NCBI GenBank assembly: GCA_017307865.1 | Contig: JAFKGE010000033.1 | Coordinates: forward strand, 21,725 to 85,724 | Length of the DNA: 64,000 bases | Direction of reading: 5' to 3' | From: Burkholderiales bacterium | GTDB lineage: Bacteria > Pseudomonadota > Gammaproteobacteria > Burkholderiales > Burkholderiaceae_C | In this document: positions 47,583-56,114 of the stretch, piece by piece | Layout: each line of letters starts with the position of its first letter | How positions within the stretch are numbered: the first letter of the stretch is position 1 | Program-made: the position numbers and the translations under genes | Notes under the pieces: generated by a model | The model's database searches: none | Seen by the model: only the letters and a program-made list of their open reading frames with translations | Told to the model about the DNA's origin: nothing

Positions 47583-47934
47583 AGCGAATCGCCTGGCCGG
47601 CTTGCAGAGCCGATCGAAAACTCGAGTCTTGGCGCTGGCGAGGCTTCATCCGTGCGGAATTTGCGTCCGTATTCTTTTCCCCGTCGCCACCGGTCCCTAC
47701 GGTTGTATTTCAATTAGAAACATTTGAATTGTGTTTTAACGACAAGCATGATTTTGTCAATTTTGTTTTTGATTCCAACCATGGGGAGAAGTAAGGCGTG
47801 GTTGCGACCGCCGTGGGGTAGCAGGGTGCCGTCTTTTCTGGGTATTTCCTCGCTCACGCCCGGGCGCTAAGGTCAGCAGGCAACCGAATGGTTTGAGGCG
47901 CTGCGTGCGGCACGTCGGTTGCGGGGGAGAGAAC
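47583..47934 (+). other. Intergenic region upstream of the putative polysaccharide cluster
   Basis: 352 bases without a convincing gene. 47700-47790 is strikingly AT-rich (ATTTCAATTAGAAACATTTG, TTTTGTCAATTTTG), unlike the rest of the window, and should carry the cluster's promoter. 47880-47922 holds a stem-loop just before the ribosome site of the first gene. No GEMM or other riboswitch class was recognised. Confidence 0.55.
47880..47922 (+). repeat. Inverted repeat in the 5' leader of the cluster
   Basis: GCAACCGA (47880-47887) pairs with TCGGTTGC (47915-47922); a second small hairpin CGTGC-G-GCACG (47904-47914) abuts it. The Shine-Dalgarno GGGGGAGA begins right after the stem. Confidence 0.6.
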
Positions 47935-48240
47935 ATGACCACCATTCGCGAACAACAACGGTATTCGGACATTGCCACCGTCCGACGCAGCCTGGGCAGC
48001 GCGTGCGCGCGCTTTGGTCGAGTCCGGCAGCTCGACGTTCTTCTGGCCAGCCATGATGGCGGGCGCCAGGCCGTCTGCTTCGTGCGCATGGAAACCATGG
48101 CGCAGGAACAGGCCGTAATGGATGCCCTGGGCATCCGCCGCTTCGAAGGCGTCCTTGGCCTCGTGCTCGACTTGGGCGGCGCTACCGCCGGGCGCGCAAC
48201 TGTGGCGGCCCATGAGCGCGCCCAGCTCGGTGCGGCGTGA
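47935..48240 (+). CDS. Small protein of unknown function, first gene of the putative polysaccharide cluster
   Basis: A 101-residue soluble protein that I do not recognise. It starts MTTIREQQRYSDIATVRRSL behind GGGGGAGAGAA, contains RQLDVLLASHDGGRQAVCFV and FEGVLGLVLDLGG, and has no signal peptide or membrane helix. The mixed beta-strand pattern suggests a compact alpha/beta domain, possibly a regulator or cytoplasmic partner of the glycosyltransferase 48 bases downstream. Confidence 0.8.
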   Translation: MTTIREQQRYSDIATVRRSLGSACARFGRVRQLDVLLASHDGGRQAVCFVRMETMAQEQAVMDALGIRRFEGVLGLVLDLGGATAGRATVAAHERAQLGAA

Positions 48241-48288
48241 CGCGCACGAATGGTGCGCGGAAGACTCCATTCGTGACGTTGGACGGCC

Positions 48289-49728
48289 ATGCACACGCTT
48301 AAAAGGCTGCTGCGCGCGTCCGCGCGATACACCACGACCGCCGTGGTGGCGAACCTGTGGCCATCCACCGCGTATCACGGTTCGGCCAGGGCGATGCAAC
48401 CCTCCGCAGGCTGGCTGTCCATGCTGATGATGGCGATGCTGGTGCTGATTGCTGTCCTGCTTGGCCTCTATACGGTGCGGCACTACCTGTTCACGCTCAA
48501 CCGCCTGTTTGCGCGCCAGCGCTCGCTCTATGTCGACATCGAGACGACCGAGTGGCCGCGTCTGACCGTCTTCATTGCCGCGCACAACGAAGAGGCCGTG
48601 GTGGGCGACTGCATCACCAGCCTGCTCGCGGCCGACTATCCGCGCGACCGCCTGGTGATCATGCCGGTCAATGACCGCTCGACGGATGGCACGCGCGCCA
48701 TCATCGAGCGCTATTGCGACGCGCATCCGGGGCGCCTGCGGCCATTTCATCGGGTGTCCGGCCCGCCGGGCAAGGCAGCCGCGCTGAAGGATGCGACGGA
48801 CATCGTGATCCGGGAGAACCTGGCCGATGTCATTCTGATTTTCGATGCCGACTATCTGCCTGGGCGGAAACTGCTCAAGGAGTTGGTGGTTCCGTTTCTC
48901 GACCCCGAGATCGGTGCCGTGATGGGACGTGTGGTGCCCCAGAACGCCGGCGTCAATTTGCTGACGCGTCTGCTGGATCTGGAGCGCTCGGGTGGCTATC
49001 AGGTAGATCAGCAGGCCCGCTTCAACCTTGGCGCGGTGGCACAGTACGGTGGCACCGTGGGTGGCGTTCGCCTCAGCGCGCTGGACGACGTGGGCGGCTG
49101 GCACGACGGCGTGCTGGCCGAAGATACGGATTTGACCTATCGCTTGCTCATGTGCGGCTGGCGCGTGGCCTACCTTGCTCACGCCGAGTGCTATGAAGAA
49201 GTGCCGCAGAGCTGGCCGGTGCGCTTTCGGCAGATCGGGCGCTGGGCCAAGGGCCACAACCAAGCCTTGGCCCGATACGCCGGCAGCGTGGCGACCAGCC
49301 GGGCCATGAACCCGATGGCGCACTGGGATGGTTTGGCTCTGCTGGGTGTTTACGCCATGGCCCCCGTGATGCTGCTGGGTTGGCTCCTTTCCATCGTCGT
49401 TGTACTCACGGCGGGTATGGACTCCGGCGAGTTGGTGCCGATCGGGCTGCTGGCGTTCATGGGATTGGCGGCCTGCAGTTGTCTGGGCAATTTTGCGGCC
49501 TTCTTCGAGGTCGCGGCGGCGGTTCATCTTGACGGCAATCGCGCCAGGATCCGGCTCTTGCCCTTGCTGTTCGCGAGCTTTCTGGTCAGCATGATTTCCC
49601 TGTCCAAGGCGGCCATCGATGGCCTGGTGCTGGACAGGCTGCTGCGGCGCGAGTTCAAGTGGGACAAGACGATCCGCTATCGTCCGGCGGGCGCGGATGT
49701 CGCCCCGAGGTTGAGCCATGGAACCTGA
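48289..49728 (+). CDS. Family 2 glycosyltransferase, PgaC/IcaA-like membrane polysaccharide synthase
   Basis: A 479-residue inner-membrane GT2. A transmembrane helix at about 43-64 is followed by the cytosolic catalytic domain: VFIAAHNEEAVVGDCITSLL, nucleotide-sugar Asp pair D186/D188 (LIFDADYLPG), the base region E278-D279 (AEDTDLTYRL) and Q315-R318-W319 (QIGRWAKGH), the processive-synthase Q-x2-RW. Three to four C-terminal helices (about 350-450) would form the translocation channel. This architecture fits a beta-linked homopolymer synthase such as poly-N-acetylglucosamine or cellulose-like enzymes. There is no PgaD-like or PilZ partner nearby. It overlaps the next gene by 11 bases. Confidence 0.92.
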   Translation: MHTLKRLLRASARYTTTAVVANLWPSTAYHGSARAMQPSAGWLSMLMMAMLVLIAVLLGLYTVRHYLFTLNRLFARQRSLYVDIETTEWPRLTVFIAAHNEEAVVGDCITSLLAADYPRDRLVIMPVNDRSTDGTRAIIERYCDAHPGRLRPFHRVSGPPGKAAALKDATDIVIRENLADVILIFDADYLPGRKLLKELVVPFLDPEIGAVMGRVVPQNAGVNLLTRLLDLERSGGYQVDQQARFNLGAVAQYGGTVGGVRLSALDDVGGWHDGVLAEDTDLTYRLLMCGWRVAYLAHAECYEEVPQSWPVRFRQIGRWAKGHNQALARYAGSVATSRAMNPMAHWDGLALLGVYAMAPVMLLGWLLSIVVVLTAGMDSGELVPIGLLAFMGLAACSCLGNFAAFFEVAAAVHLDGNRARIRLLPLLFASFLVSMISLSKAAIDGLVLDRLLRREFKWDKTIRYRPAGADVAPRLSHGT

Positions 49729-50593
49729 TGCGATGCGGTCGCTATGGGTCGTGCTGTGGTTTGGCGCCACGGTGCTCGTACTGGGCCTGCCTCTGTGGCC
49801 GGCGTGGCGCGAGATGCACCACCCCAGCGATGTGAAGCCGCTGCCGCTTCCCTCGGCCGTGGCCATTGGCGGCGCGAATTTGCAACGGCAAGAGGCCGAG
49901 TTGTGGCCTCCATTCGACGACAGCCAGGTCGCGGATGAGTTGATCGTGCGCAGCGGTGATCGCCGCCACGAGGTGGATCACCCCGGCGATGTCATCGTCG
50001 AAGCGGGCGCGCAGATCGATTTCGTCTTGCGTGCCCGGCGCGTACACTGTGACGGCGCGCGCCTGCCACGCATGGTTCACGCGACGACCGCCATCGACCT
50101 CGGTGCAGGTTCGCTTTTTTGCACTCTTTCGGCGCCGGTCATTCGGACCGAGGTGCGAGGTGAAGATCGCCAACGGGAGAGCAGGGCCGAGCCTTCATGT
50201 GCCGACGCGTTGAACCCCCCGCGCCATTGTCACGCGGGTGATTTTGAACTACCCGCGTCGACAACACTGGTTGCTGACCTGGTGGTTCAAGGGTCGCTGA
50301 CCTTGGGTCAGGACTCGATTCACATGGGCAACGTCAAGGTTCATGGTGATGCCGAGTTGCTGGCAGGCGCCGCATTGGTCGGGGCGCTGTTTGTGCAAGG
50401 CTCTGTGCACTGCCACGGCAACAATCGGCTGTCGGGGCCAATGGCAGCCGGCAAACGCGTCTGGTTGGGGCCGGATTGCGTGGTCGGCAGGGCGGACGCC
50501 AAGGCGAGCGTCTCCGCTTGGGACGTCCGACTGGATCACGACGTGACCGTGTTTGGGCGCATTGCCTGCGTCGAAGCGGGAGAAACGCTGTGA
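49718..50593 (+). CDS. Membrane-anchored bactofilin-like beta-helix protein
   Basis: A 291-residue protein with one N-terminal transmembrane helix (about 8-27) and a C-terminal half of repeating short strands (LVVQGSLTLGQDSIHMGNVK, GDAELLAGAALVGALFVQGS) typical of bactofilin/polymer-forming right-handed beta-helices. The middle has two Cys-containing insertions. It starts inside the glycosyltransferase gene and its TGA shares a base with the next ATG, so the three are coupled. It may scaffold the synthesis complex at the membrane. The bactofilin call is by repeat pattern, not by a clean motif. Confidence 0.75.
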   Translation: MEPDAMRSLWVVLWFGATVLVLGLPLWPAWREMHHPSDVKPLPLPSAVAIGGANLQRQEAELWPPFDDSQVADELIVRSGDRRHEVDHPGDVIVEAGAQIDFVLRARRVHCDGARLPRMVHATTAIDLGAGSLFCTLSAPVIRTEVRGEDRQRESRAEPSCADALNPPRHCHAGDFELPASTTLVADLVVQGSLTLGQDSIHMGNVKVHGDAELLAGAALVGALFVQGSVHCHGNNRLSGPMAAGKRVWLGPDCVVGRADAKASVSAWDVRLDHDVTVFGRIACVEAGETL

Positions 50594-51573
50594 TGTTGCG
50601 CGATTTGCCTGCGTTGGGCCGTGTGTCAGCCCTATTGCTGGCGGCGGGGCTGGCGACCACCCTGCTCGCGGGCCCGGCGCTGGCGACCGCACAGCCGCCG
50701 GGCCTGTCCGATTTTCGTACCGGTGATGGTGCCTACTTCACCACCGTGGGTGGCGACCAGGTCGATCCCTATTTCGTCAACAAGGCGTTCATTGTCTTGC
50801 TGCAGGCGCGGGTCGACGTGCGCGCCGAACTGGATAGGTGGCTCGCCTGGCTGCTGCCGCGACAGCGTGCCGACGGGGGGTTCGATCGCTATTGCCGTGC
50901 GGGCGACCGCGATTGGACGGCGTGCCGCAAGGCCGATGCGGACGATTCCACGGCGGCCACCACCATCGAGCTGTTGCACTTGGCGCTGCGCAACGGCCTG
51001 CTTTCCGACCGCGTGAAGTCGGAAATGCCGGCGGTGGTTCGGGGCAGCGAGACGATGCTTGACCGGCTCAAGAACCCGGAGACCGGCATCTATCAGGTGT
51101 TCGCCGATACCCCGACGTACTACCTGATGGACAACGTCGAGGTTTACACCGCTCTGGTGGCCAGCGGTCGGACCAAGGCGGCCGACGCATTGGGAAGCGC
51201 CATTCGCCACCAGTTCGACCAGGGAAGAAGTTGGCAACCGGCCTTTCCCCGCTTCGAACATCAGAGTTTTTATCCCCATGTGCTGGCACGCACGTTTCTT
51301 TGGGTTCCGGGCGTGTTCACAACCCGTGCCGAGGCGGGGTCTGACATGGCAAGCTGGATGGCCCAGTACGGCGATCGTTGGCGTCGTCGCACGGACGACC
51401 ACTTTGCGTGGGGCCTGGTGGCCTGGAACCTGCACCAGTTGGCGCCCATCGAGGCCGCCTGCTGGCGGCACTCCGTCCGCCCTTATTCAAGCGCCATCGG
51501 CTGGACGGTGCTCGACGCTGCCGTGGACGTGGCGCTGCAGCACAGCGGCATCGGCGTCGAGTGTCCTCGTTGA
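50593..51573 (+). CDS. Secreted alpha/alpha-toroid-like protein, possible glycan-acting enzyme
   Basis: A 326-residue protein with a signal peptide (about 1-33, ending GPALATA). The mature part is helical with repeated aromatic and glycine turns (LLPRQRADGGFDRYC, NPETGIYQVF, DNVEVYTALVASG), like the alpha/alpha-barrel of polysaccharide lyases, glycosidases and terpene cyclases. No catalytic residues can be named. By position it would act on the polymer in the periplasm. Start at the TGATG overlap; GTG one codon upstream is possible. Confidence 0.75.
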   Translation: MLRDLPALGRVSALLLAAGLATTLLAGPALATAQPPGLSDFRTGDGAYFTTVGGDQVDPYFVNKAFIVLLQARVDVRAELDRWLAWLLPRQRADGGFDRYCRAGDRDWTACRKADADDSTAATTIELLHLALRNGLLSDRVKSEMPAVVRGSETMLDRLKNPETGIYQVFADTPTYYLMDNVEVYTALVASGRTKAADALGSAIRHQFDQGRSWQPAFPRFEHQSFYPHVLARTFLWVPGVFTTRAEAGSDMASWMAQYGDRWRRRTDDHFAWGLVAWNLHQLAPIEAACWRHSVRPYSSAIGWTVLDAAVDVALQHSGIGVECPR

Positions 51574-51625
51574 AGGATCGGTGATCATGATCCAGTTGCA
51601 CTCGAACGAAGCAAGAGGACGACGC

Positions 51626-52501
51626 ATGGCGACCGACATCGCGATCACGACCCGCCAGTGGCTTGGCGCAGCGTTGCTTGGCGCTCTGGTGCCGGTGTTG
51701 CCGGCGCTGGCTCAATCCGACGCGGGCAAGGCGGCGCCAGCGGACAACGCAGCGCCGGCTCCTGTCGCGCCACCGCCGCCGACCACCGGGCGAATCGAGG
51801 CGGGCGTGGGTGCCGCGCACCTGAATGGCGCCGACGGCGACTGGCGCGACGTGTATGTCCGCGGCTATGTGCGCCCGGCGCCTGGAACCACCATCAACGC
51901 CGAACTCGCAAGCCAAGGGCATTTCAATCAGCGGGGCACGCTGGGCGCGGTCTCGATCTTGCAGGATTTGTCGCCGGACTGGTTCGTGATGGCAGGCGTG
52001 AGTGGCGGCAGCGCAGAGTTCCAGTACCGCTTGCGGGGTGATGTGGGCATCTACCGCAAGTGGGGCGCCACGCGGCAATGGGTCACGGGCTTGACGGTCA
52101 TGCGGGGCCTGGGGGGCGACCACATCCATCGTGACACGATGCCGAGCCTCTCCGTTGCGTATTACTCCACCGACGGCTGGATCGCCGAGGGCGGGGCGAT
52201 GTTCAATCGATCGCAACCCGGCTCCGTCCGTGCGGCGCGCGCCTACGGGGTGCTGACGGTGGGCCAGCAGGGACACCACCTGTGGATGACCCGAATCGAT
52301 CATGGCCGCGAGGCCTATCTTCCAGCCGGTGCCTTCGTCGGAAGTGCACCCAGCAGCGTCGCGTTCACGTCGACTGAAGTCAGCACGGTCTGGCGGCAAT
52401 GGTTGGGTCGGGACTATGGCTACACGGTGGGCCTGCAGTACTACCGCAACCCCTATTACACGCGCGCTGGCGTGACTGCGGGGGTGTTCTTTGACTTCTG
52501 A
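51626..52501 (+). CDS. YaiO-type outer membrane beta-barrel protein
   Basis: A 291-residue predicted outer-membrane protein. Signal peptide (MATDIAITTRQWLGAALLGA to PALAQ), a Pro/Ala linker (about 30-55), then a barrel of alternating strands ending in GVFFDF with the terminal Phe recognised by the BAM machinery. It resembles the YaiO family, whose E. coli founder lies beside a glycosyltransferase (yaiP) and a deacetylase-like gene (yaiS). It is a candidate export pore, smaller than PgaA or BcsC and without TPRs. GAGG before 51626 supports this start; 51587 would add 13 residues. Confidence 0.82.
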   Translation: MATDIAITTRQWLGAALLGALVPVLPALAQSDAGKAAPADNAAPAPVAPPPPTTGRIEAGVGAAHLNGADGDWRDVYVRGYVRPAPGTTINAELASQGHFNQRGTLGAVSILQDLSPDWFVMAGVSGGSAEFQYRLRGDVGIYRKWGATRQWVTGLTVMRGLGGDHIHRDTMPSLSVAYYSTDGWIAEGGAMFNRSQPGSVRAARAYGVLTVGQQGHHLWMTRIDHGREAYLPAGAFVGSAPSSVAFTSTEVSTVWRQWLGRDYGYTVGLQYYRNPYYTRAGVTAGVFFDF

Positions 52502-52511
52502 TGTCCGATCC

Positions 52512-53297
52512 ATGGCAGCCATGCGGCCGATGAGACGTCATCCGCCGCGCCTGACACCGCAGCATCGCGGTTTGCGCAGCTACGTCTGGCGCAGTCGCGA
52601 CACATGGGGTGTGTTGGGCGTGTTGGGTGCTTCCATGGCGGTCGTGGTGCTGGCTTACGACAGCGTGGTTGAAGCCTGGTCGAAGGCGCTCGCATGGGCG
52701 TGGCCGCATCTGGGCATTGGGACGGCGTCGCAGGTCCATCTCGTGGAGGTGGCCGTCCCGGGCGGGTCCATTCAGTCACTGGACGTGGCGTTGTCGGTGC
52801 CGGCGCCCGGACTGGCGCACTGGTGGGCTCTTGCCGGCGCGACCTTGGTTTTGACCGCAACTTCTCTGCGACTGTCGCGCGAGCGCCTGCCCACGATCTA
52901 CTTCTTGCGCCTGGTCGCTGCGCTGTGTCTGGCCAGCCTGATCGCGGCCGCCGCGCTCGGACCAAACGCCATCATGCCCGCCGACGCGGTGCTCAATCAG
53001 CTGTTGACACTGGGCATGGCGCTGCTGTGGTCGCTGCCTCTGATCCATGCCCTGGTTCTCTACATCTTTCCTCTTCGCCTGCTGCAGAAGTTGACCGCCA
53101 CGCTGGCGGCGCTGCTGCTGATCGCGGTCGGCATTCCGTTGCAGGTCGGGGCGCTGGCCTGGTTGCTGGTGCATGGCAGCCAGTTGGTCGTATTGCCGCT
53201 CCATTTGCTGGCGAGTTTTTTGCCCCAGTTGCTGGGGCAGCTTGGCGTGTATGGGTTCTTCATGAGCCTGGTGCAGCGGCCACCGAGGCTTGGTTGA
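52512..53297 (+). CDS. Multi-spanning inner membrane protein of unknown function
   Basis: A 261-residue protein with an N-terminal helix (about 33-52), a periplasmic segment of about 55 residues, and four further hydrophobic segments to the C-terminus (about 100-120, 130-150, 160-190, 200-245). No family recognised. It starts ten bases after the barrel gene and is followed 80 bases later by the deacetylase-like lipoprotein. It could couple inner-membrane synthesis to periplasmic export. Start ATG 52512 chosen; 52521 equally possible. Confidence 0.75.
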   Translation: MAAMRPMRRHPPRLTPQHRGLRSYVWRSRDTWGVLGVLGASMAVVVLAYDSVVEAWSKALAWAWPHLGIGTASQVHLVEVAVPGGSIQSLDVALSVPAPGLAHWWALAGATLVLTATSLRLSRERLPTIYFLRLVAALCLASLIAAAALGPNAIMPADAVLNQLLTLGMALLWSLPLIHALVLYIFPLRLLQKLTATLAALLLIAVGIPLQVGALAWLLVHGSQLVVLPLHLLASFLPQLLGQLGVYGFFMSLVQRPPRLG

Positions 53298-53376
53298 CTG
53301 GATTTCGCCGCTCAAAAAATTTTTCACGAACGCTCCCTGATTCGCACTCTGTCACTTTTTTCCCCAGGAGAAGACC

Positions 53377-55863
53377 ATGAAAGCGACCCTCACCCTTGCT
53401 GGCCCCCCGACCAGGTTGTCAGGCAGGTTCCGGCCTGCGCCGGTGGCCTGGTTGGCGGCCGTGTTGCTGTGTGTCAATCTGGTGGGCTGCGGCGGTGGAT
53501 CGGATACCGCGGCCGTCAGCCAGCAAAGCGCCGCGGCGAGCGTGCAGCCGGGCAGCGCCGGGGGCATCGCGGCACCTGTGGCGAATGGCTCCGCCGACCA
53601 ATCGGTCAAGGCAGCCGTAGCTTTGGCAGCGCCCGACCCGGGCTTGCTGCTTCTTCTGGTGCCCGACGGCATCGATGACCAGGACCCCGGGATCATGGCT
53701 TGGGAGGATGCCGCGCGCGAAGTGGGCGTGCGCATGGCGCCCATCACCGACTCCCAGTTCTTGAGCCTGGGCACCAGCGGAGCCCTGGCCTACGCCGGCT
53801 TGGTCTTGCCGGACCAGATTCATACCGTGGCCACCGATCAATTGGTGGCGGCGGTGCACGATTACACCAATGCCGGCGGCAGCACGTTCCTGACGTTCGA
53901 CTTTGCCGCATTGACGCGCCGCGCGGACGGGCCTTTGGTTTATCCGATCCCGAAATCCCGCCTCAGCGACCTGGCTGGGGTGGACTACGTCCTGTACGAC
54001 AAATACCTCGACCGCACGGTGGGTTTGGGTCCGGTGACGGCGATGCGCACCACCATGCGCGAGCTGCTGGTCCCTCCCGGCAAGTCGGAGCCATTTTCCA
54101 CGGCAGGCCCCGTTGCTTTACCAACGGCCCCCGGCGGAACCATTACCGTGGGGCCAACAACCATTACCGTGGGGCCCCCGAGCGTCGGCAACAAGGATCG
54201 GCTGCAGGTTGGTCCCGCCGGTGCCATTGACGTGGCAAGCCAGGTGCCGTTGTTGAGGGCAGCAGGCGTCGGACCCGGGCAGGCCCTCTATCTTCCGGTC
54301 AGTCCCGGCGACCCGGGAGGTGTTCATGGCTTTGACCCGCAGCAGTACCAGATCCAGCCGATGGCGTCGTCCAGCCAACTCCGGTCGCCGAACCGGTTGA
54401 AGGAACTGAAGGCGCAGGTGGGGTTTGGCCAAGCCGTACGGGCAGCGGCGCCGAACGAAGCCAGTCGGTTCGTTGCGGCCGCCAGCACGAAGGCGATCGG
54501 CGTATTTGGTGGCGGTTCGGGTGGCGCTGCTGATGGCGGTGCAGTCGTTCGAACTGGGCTCGGTGACAATGGCCCCGACGTCCTGCAGGCCTACCACGGT
54601 TACGCCTTGGGATTTCTGATTTATCCGAGCTACGTCACCGAAGGTTCGTACGCCGGAACCGTTCTGGCGACGTCGCCGCAGTTCGGCCTGGTGGCCGGGG
54701 TGAAGTCCTATGGTGCCGGCCGCGTGCTGTTCGTCAACCTCCCGCTGACCTATCTCAAGGGTCGCACGGACGCCTTGCCCATGCATGGGTTCCTTCAGTA
54801 CTTCGTCAAGCACCTGCTGGGAGGCGCTCAGTTGTCCAGCATGCCCAACGGGGTTCCCGGCATGATGTTCAATTGGCACTTGGACTCCATGGAGGCCCAG
54901 CAACCCACCTTGCAATTGGAAACTGCCGGCATCTTCAACGCGGGGCCGATGAGCATTCACATCACGGCTGGTCCTGACACGGTGGTGCCTGGGGACGGGC
55001 TGGGCTTCGACTTGAACAACAACCCGACCATGCAGGCGTTTCTCCGTCGCATGGATGCGAAGGGGCACTCGATTGGCTCTCATGGAGGCTGGGACCATGA
55101 CTACTATGGCTTGAATGCCAATGAAACCAACAGTGCCACCTTCCTGCCATTTCTCGTACTCAATCGTCAGGCAGTCGACAACGCCGTCGGACACCCGACC
55201 CGGGACTACTCCGCGCCGGAAGGAAACAACCCGCACTGGGCCATGGACTGGCTCGCGCAGCAAGGTGTCGTATCGGCGTATTTCGGCGGTCATACCGGGC
55301 TGGGCGTGACGCGTGACTACCGTGATGGCATCCTGAATACGCCCACCCTGTGGGTGGTTCCGGTGACCCCGATGGGACTGTACGCGACGTTCGAGGAGTT
55401 CCAGGATTTCAATGTGCCGAAGGCGGATGTCATCAACTGGTACCTCGATCTGGTTGATTTCGACCTCACGCATGACACCGCACGCATGGTCTATGCCCAT
55501 CCCCCGGGTGCGTCGGAGTGGATCGACGTGGTCCAGACCCTGGAGGCCTATGTGCGCAGCAAAGGCGCCTCGAAATTCTCCTGGTACACCATGCCGCGGC
55601 TGGCCGACTTTATGGCCAAGCGCAATGAAGTGCAATGGAGTGAGCAGAGTCTTGCCAACGGGGTGACGCAGTTCACCGCTTCGCATCCGATCAGTCTGAA
55701 GGAACTGGTCTGGCGCTTGCCCAAGGCTCGCTATCTCCGACCCACTGCGGTGTCCGGTGGCAGTGTGGCCGACGGCGGCACGGTTTGGTTGGTGAAGGCA
55801 GGCGCGAATGCACGCACGCTGACGTTCCGCGCCTCCTCCAGTACGACGTGGGCGCCATTCTGA
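53377..55863 (+). CDS. Large lipoprotein with GATase-like and divergent polysaccharide-deacetylase domains
   Basis: An 828-residue predicted lipoprotein (lipobox LVGC, Cys38). Residues about 87-330 look like a class I glutamine-amidotransferase-like fold (LLLLLVPDGIDDQDPGIMAW, TNAGGSTFLTFDFA). Residues about 490-740 form a CE4-like domain: FNWHLDSME with D503 where CE4 enzymes have their Asp pair, HSIGSH (H564, H569) exactly matching metal motif 2, and YSAPEGN as a motif 3 candidate. A C-terminal beta domain (about 755-828) follows. It plausibly deacetylates the secreted polymer, as PgaB does for PNAG. AGGAGAAGACC precedes the ATG. A 21-bp unit is duplicated at 54137-54178. Confidence 0.82.
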   Translation: MKATLTLAGPPTRLSGRFRPAPVAWLAAVLLCVNLVGCGGGSDTAAVSQQSAAASVQPGSAGGIAAPVANGSADQSVKAAVALAAPDPGLLLLLVPDGIDDQDPGIMAWEDAAREVGVRMAPITDSQFLSLGTSGALAYAGLVLPDQIHTVATDQLVAAVHDYTNAGGSTFLTFDFAALTRRADGPLVYPIPKSRLSDLAGVDYVLYDKYLDRTVGLGPVTAMRTTMRELLVPPGKSEPFSTAGPVALPTAPGGTITVGPTTITVGPPSVGNKDRLQVGPAGAIDVASQVPLLRAAGVGPGQALYLPVSPGDPGGVHGFDPQQYQIQPMASSSQLRSPNRLKELKAQVGFGQAVRAAAPNEASRFVAAASTKAIGVFGGGSGGAADGGAVVRTGLGDNGPDVLQAYHGYALGFLIYPSYVTEGSYAGTVLATSPQFGLVAGVKSYGAGRVLFVNLPLTYLKGRTDALPMHGFLQYFVKHLLGGAQLSSMPNGVPGMMFNWHLDSMEAQQPTLQLETAGIFNAGPMSIHITAGPDTVVPGDGLGFDLNNNPTMQAFLRRMDAKGHSIGSHGGWDHDYYGLNANETNSATFLPFLVLNRQAVDNAVGHPTRDYSAPEGNNPHWAMDWLAQQGVVSAYFGGHTGLGVTRDYRDGILNTPTLWVVPVTPMGLYATFEEFQDFNVPKADVINWYLDLVDFDLTHDTARMVYAHPPGASEWIDVVQTLEAYVRSKGASKFSWYTMPRLADFMAKRNEVQWSEQSLANGVTQFTASHPISLKELVWRLPKARYLRPTAVSGGSVADGGTVWLVKAGANARTLTFRASSSTTWAPF
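54137..54178 (+). repeat. 21-bp tandem duplication
   Basis: Two adjacent copies of ACCATTACCGTGGGGCCAAC-type sequence inside the deacetylase-like gene, encoding TITVGPT and TITVGPP in the linker between domains. Confidence 0.75.
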
Positions 55864-55919
55864 GTCGAGGCCAGGAGACTCTCGCGTGTCATGGCGAGAG
55901 TTTTCTTGATGGCCTGATC

Positions 55920-56007
55920 TGGCGGAAGGGGTGGGATTCGAACCCACGGACGCTTGCGCGTCGCCGGATTTCAAGACCGGTGCAATCGACCACTCTGCCA
56001 CCCTTCC
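55920..56007 (-). tRNA. tRNA-Ser (anticodon TGA)
   Basis: 88 bases with CCA and a long variable arm (GCGACGCGCAAGCGTC). Acceptor GGAAGGG/CCCTTCC, anticodon loop CTTGAAA, T-loop GGTTCGAATCC. It borders the putative polysaccharide cluster on the right. Confidence 0.97.
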
Positions 56008-56061
56008 GCGGGTGAAGGCTGAAATTCTATCGATCCGGGCGCAGGCCCGGTCGTGAGTGAG

Positions 56062-56092
56062 AAAAAAGAAACCCGCTGCAGGCAGCGGGTTT
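56062..56092 (-). terminator. Terminator downstream of rpmG
   Basis: On the minus strand ACCCGCTG-CCTG-CAGCGGGT followed by a T-rich run, 23 bases after the rpmG stop. Confidence 0.82.
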
Positions 56093-56114
56093 CCGTCGCT
56101 TCAGGGGCCGAAGT

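Noticed and set aside
47583..47934. Possible cyclic-di-GMP riboswitch before the polysaccharide cluster
   Set aside because: The conserved GEMM segments could not be found; only a simple stem-loop is present.
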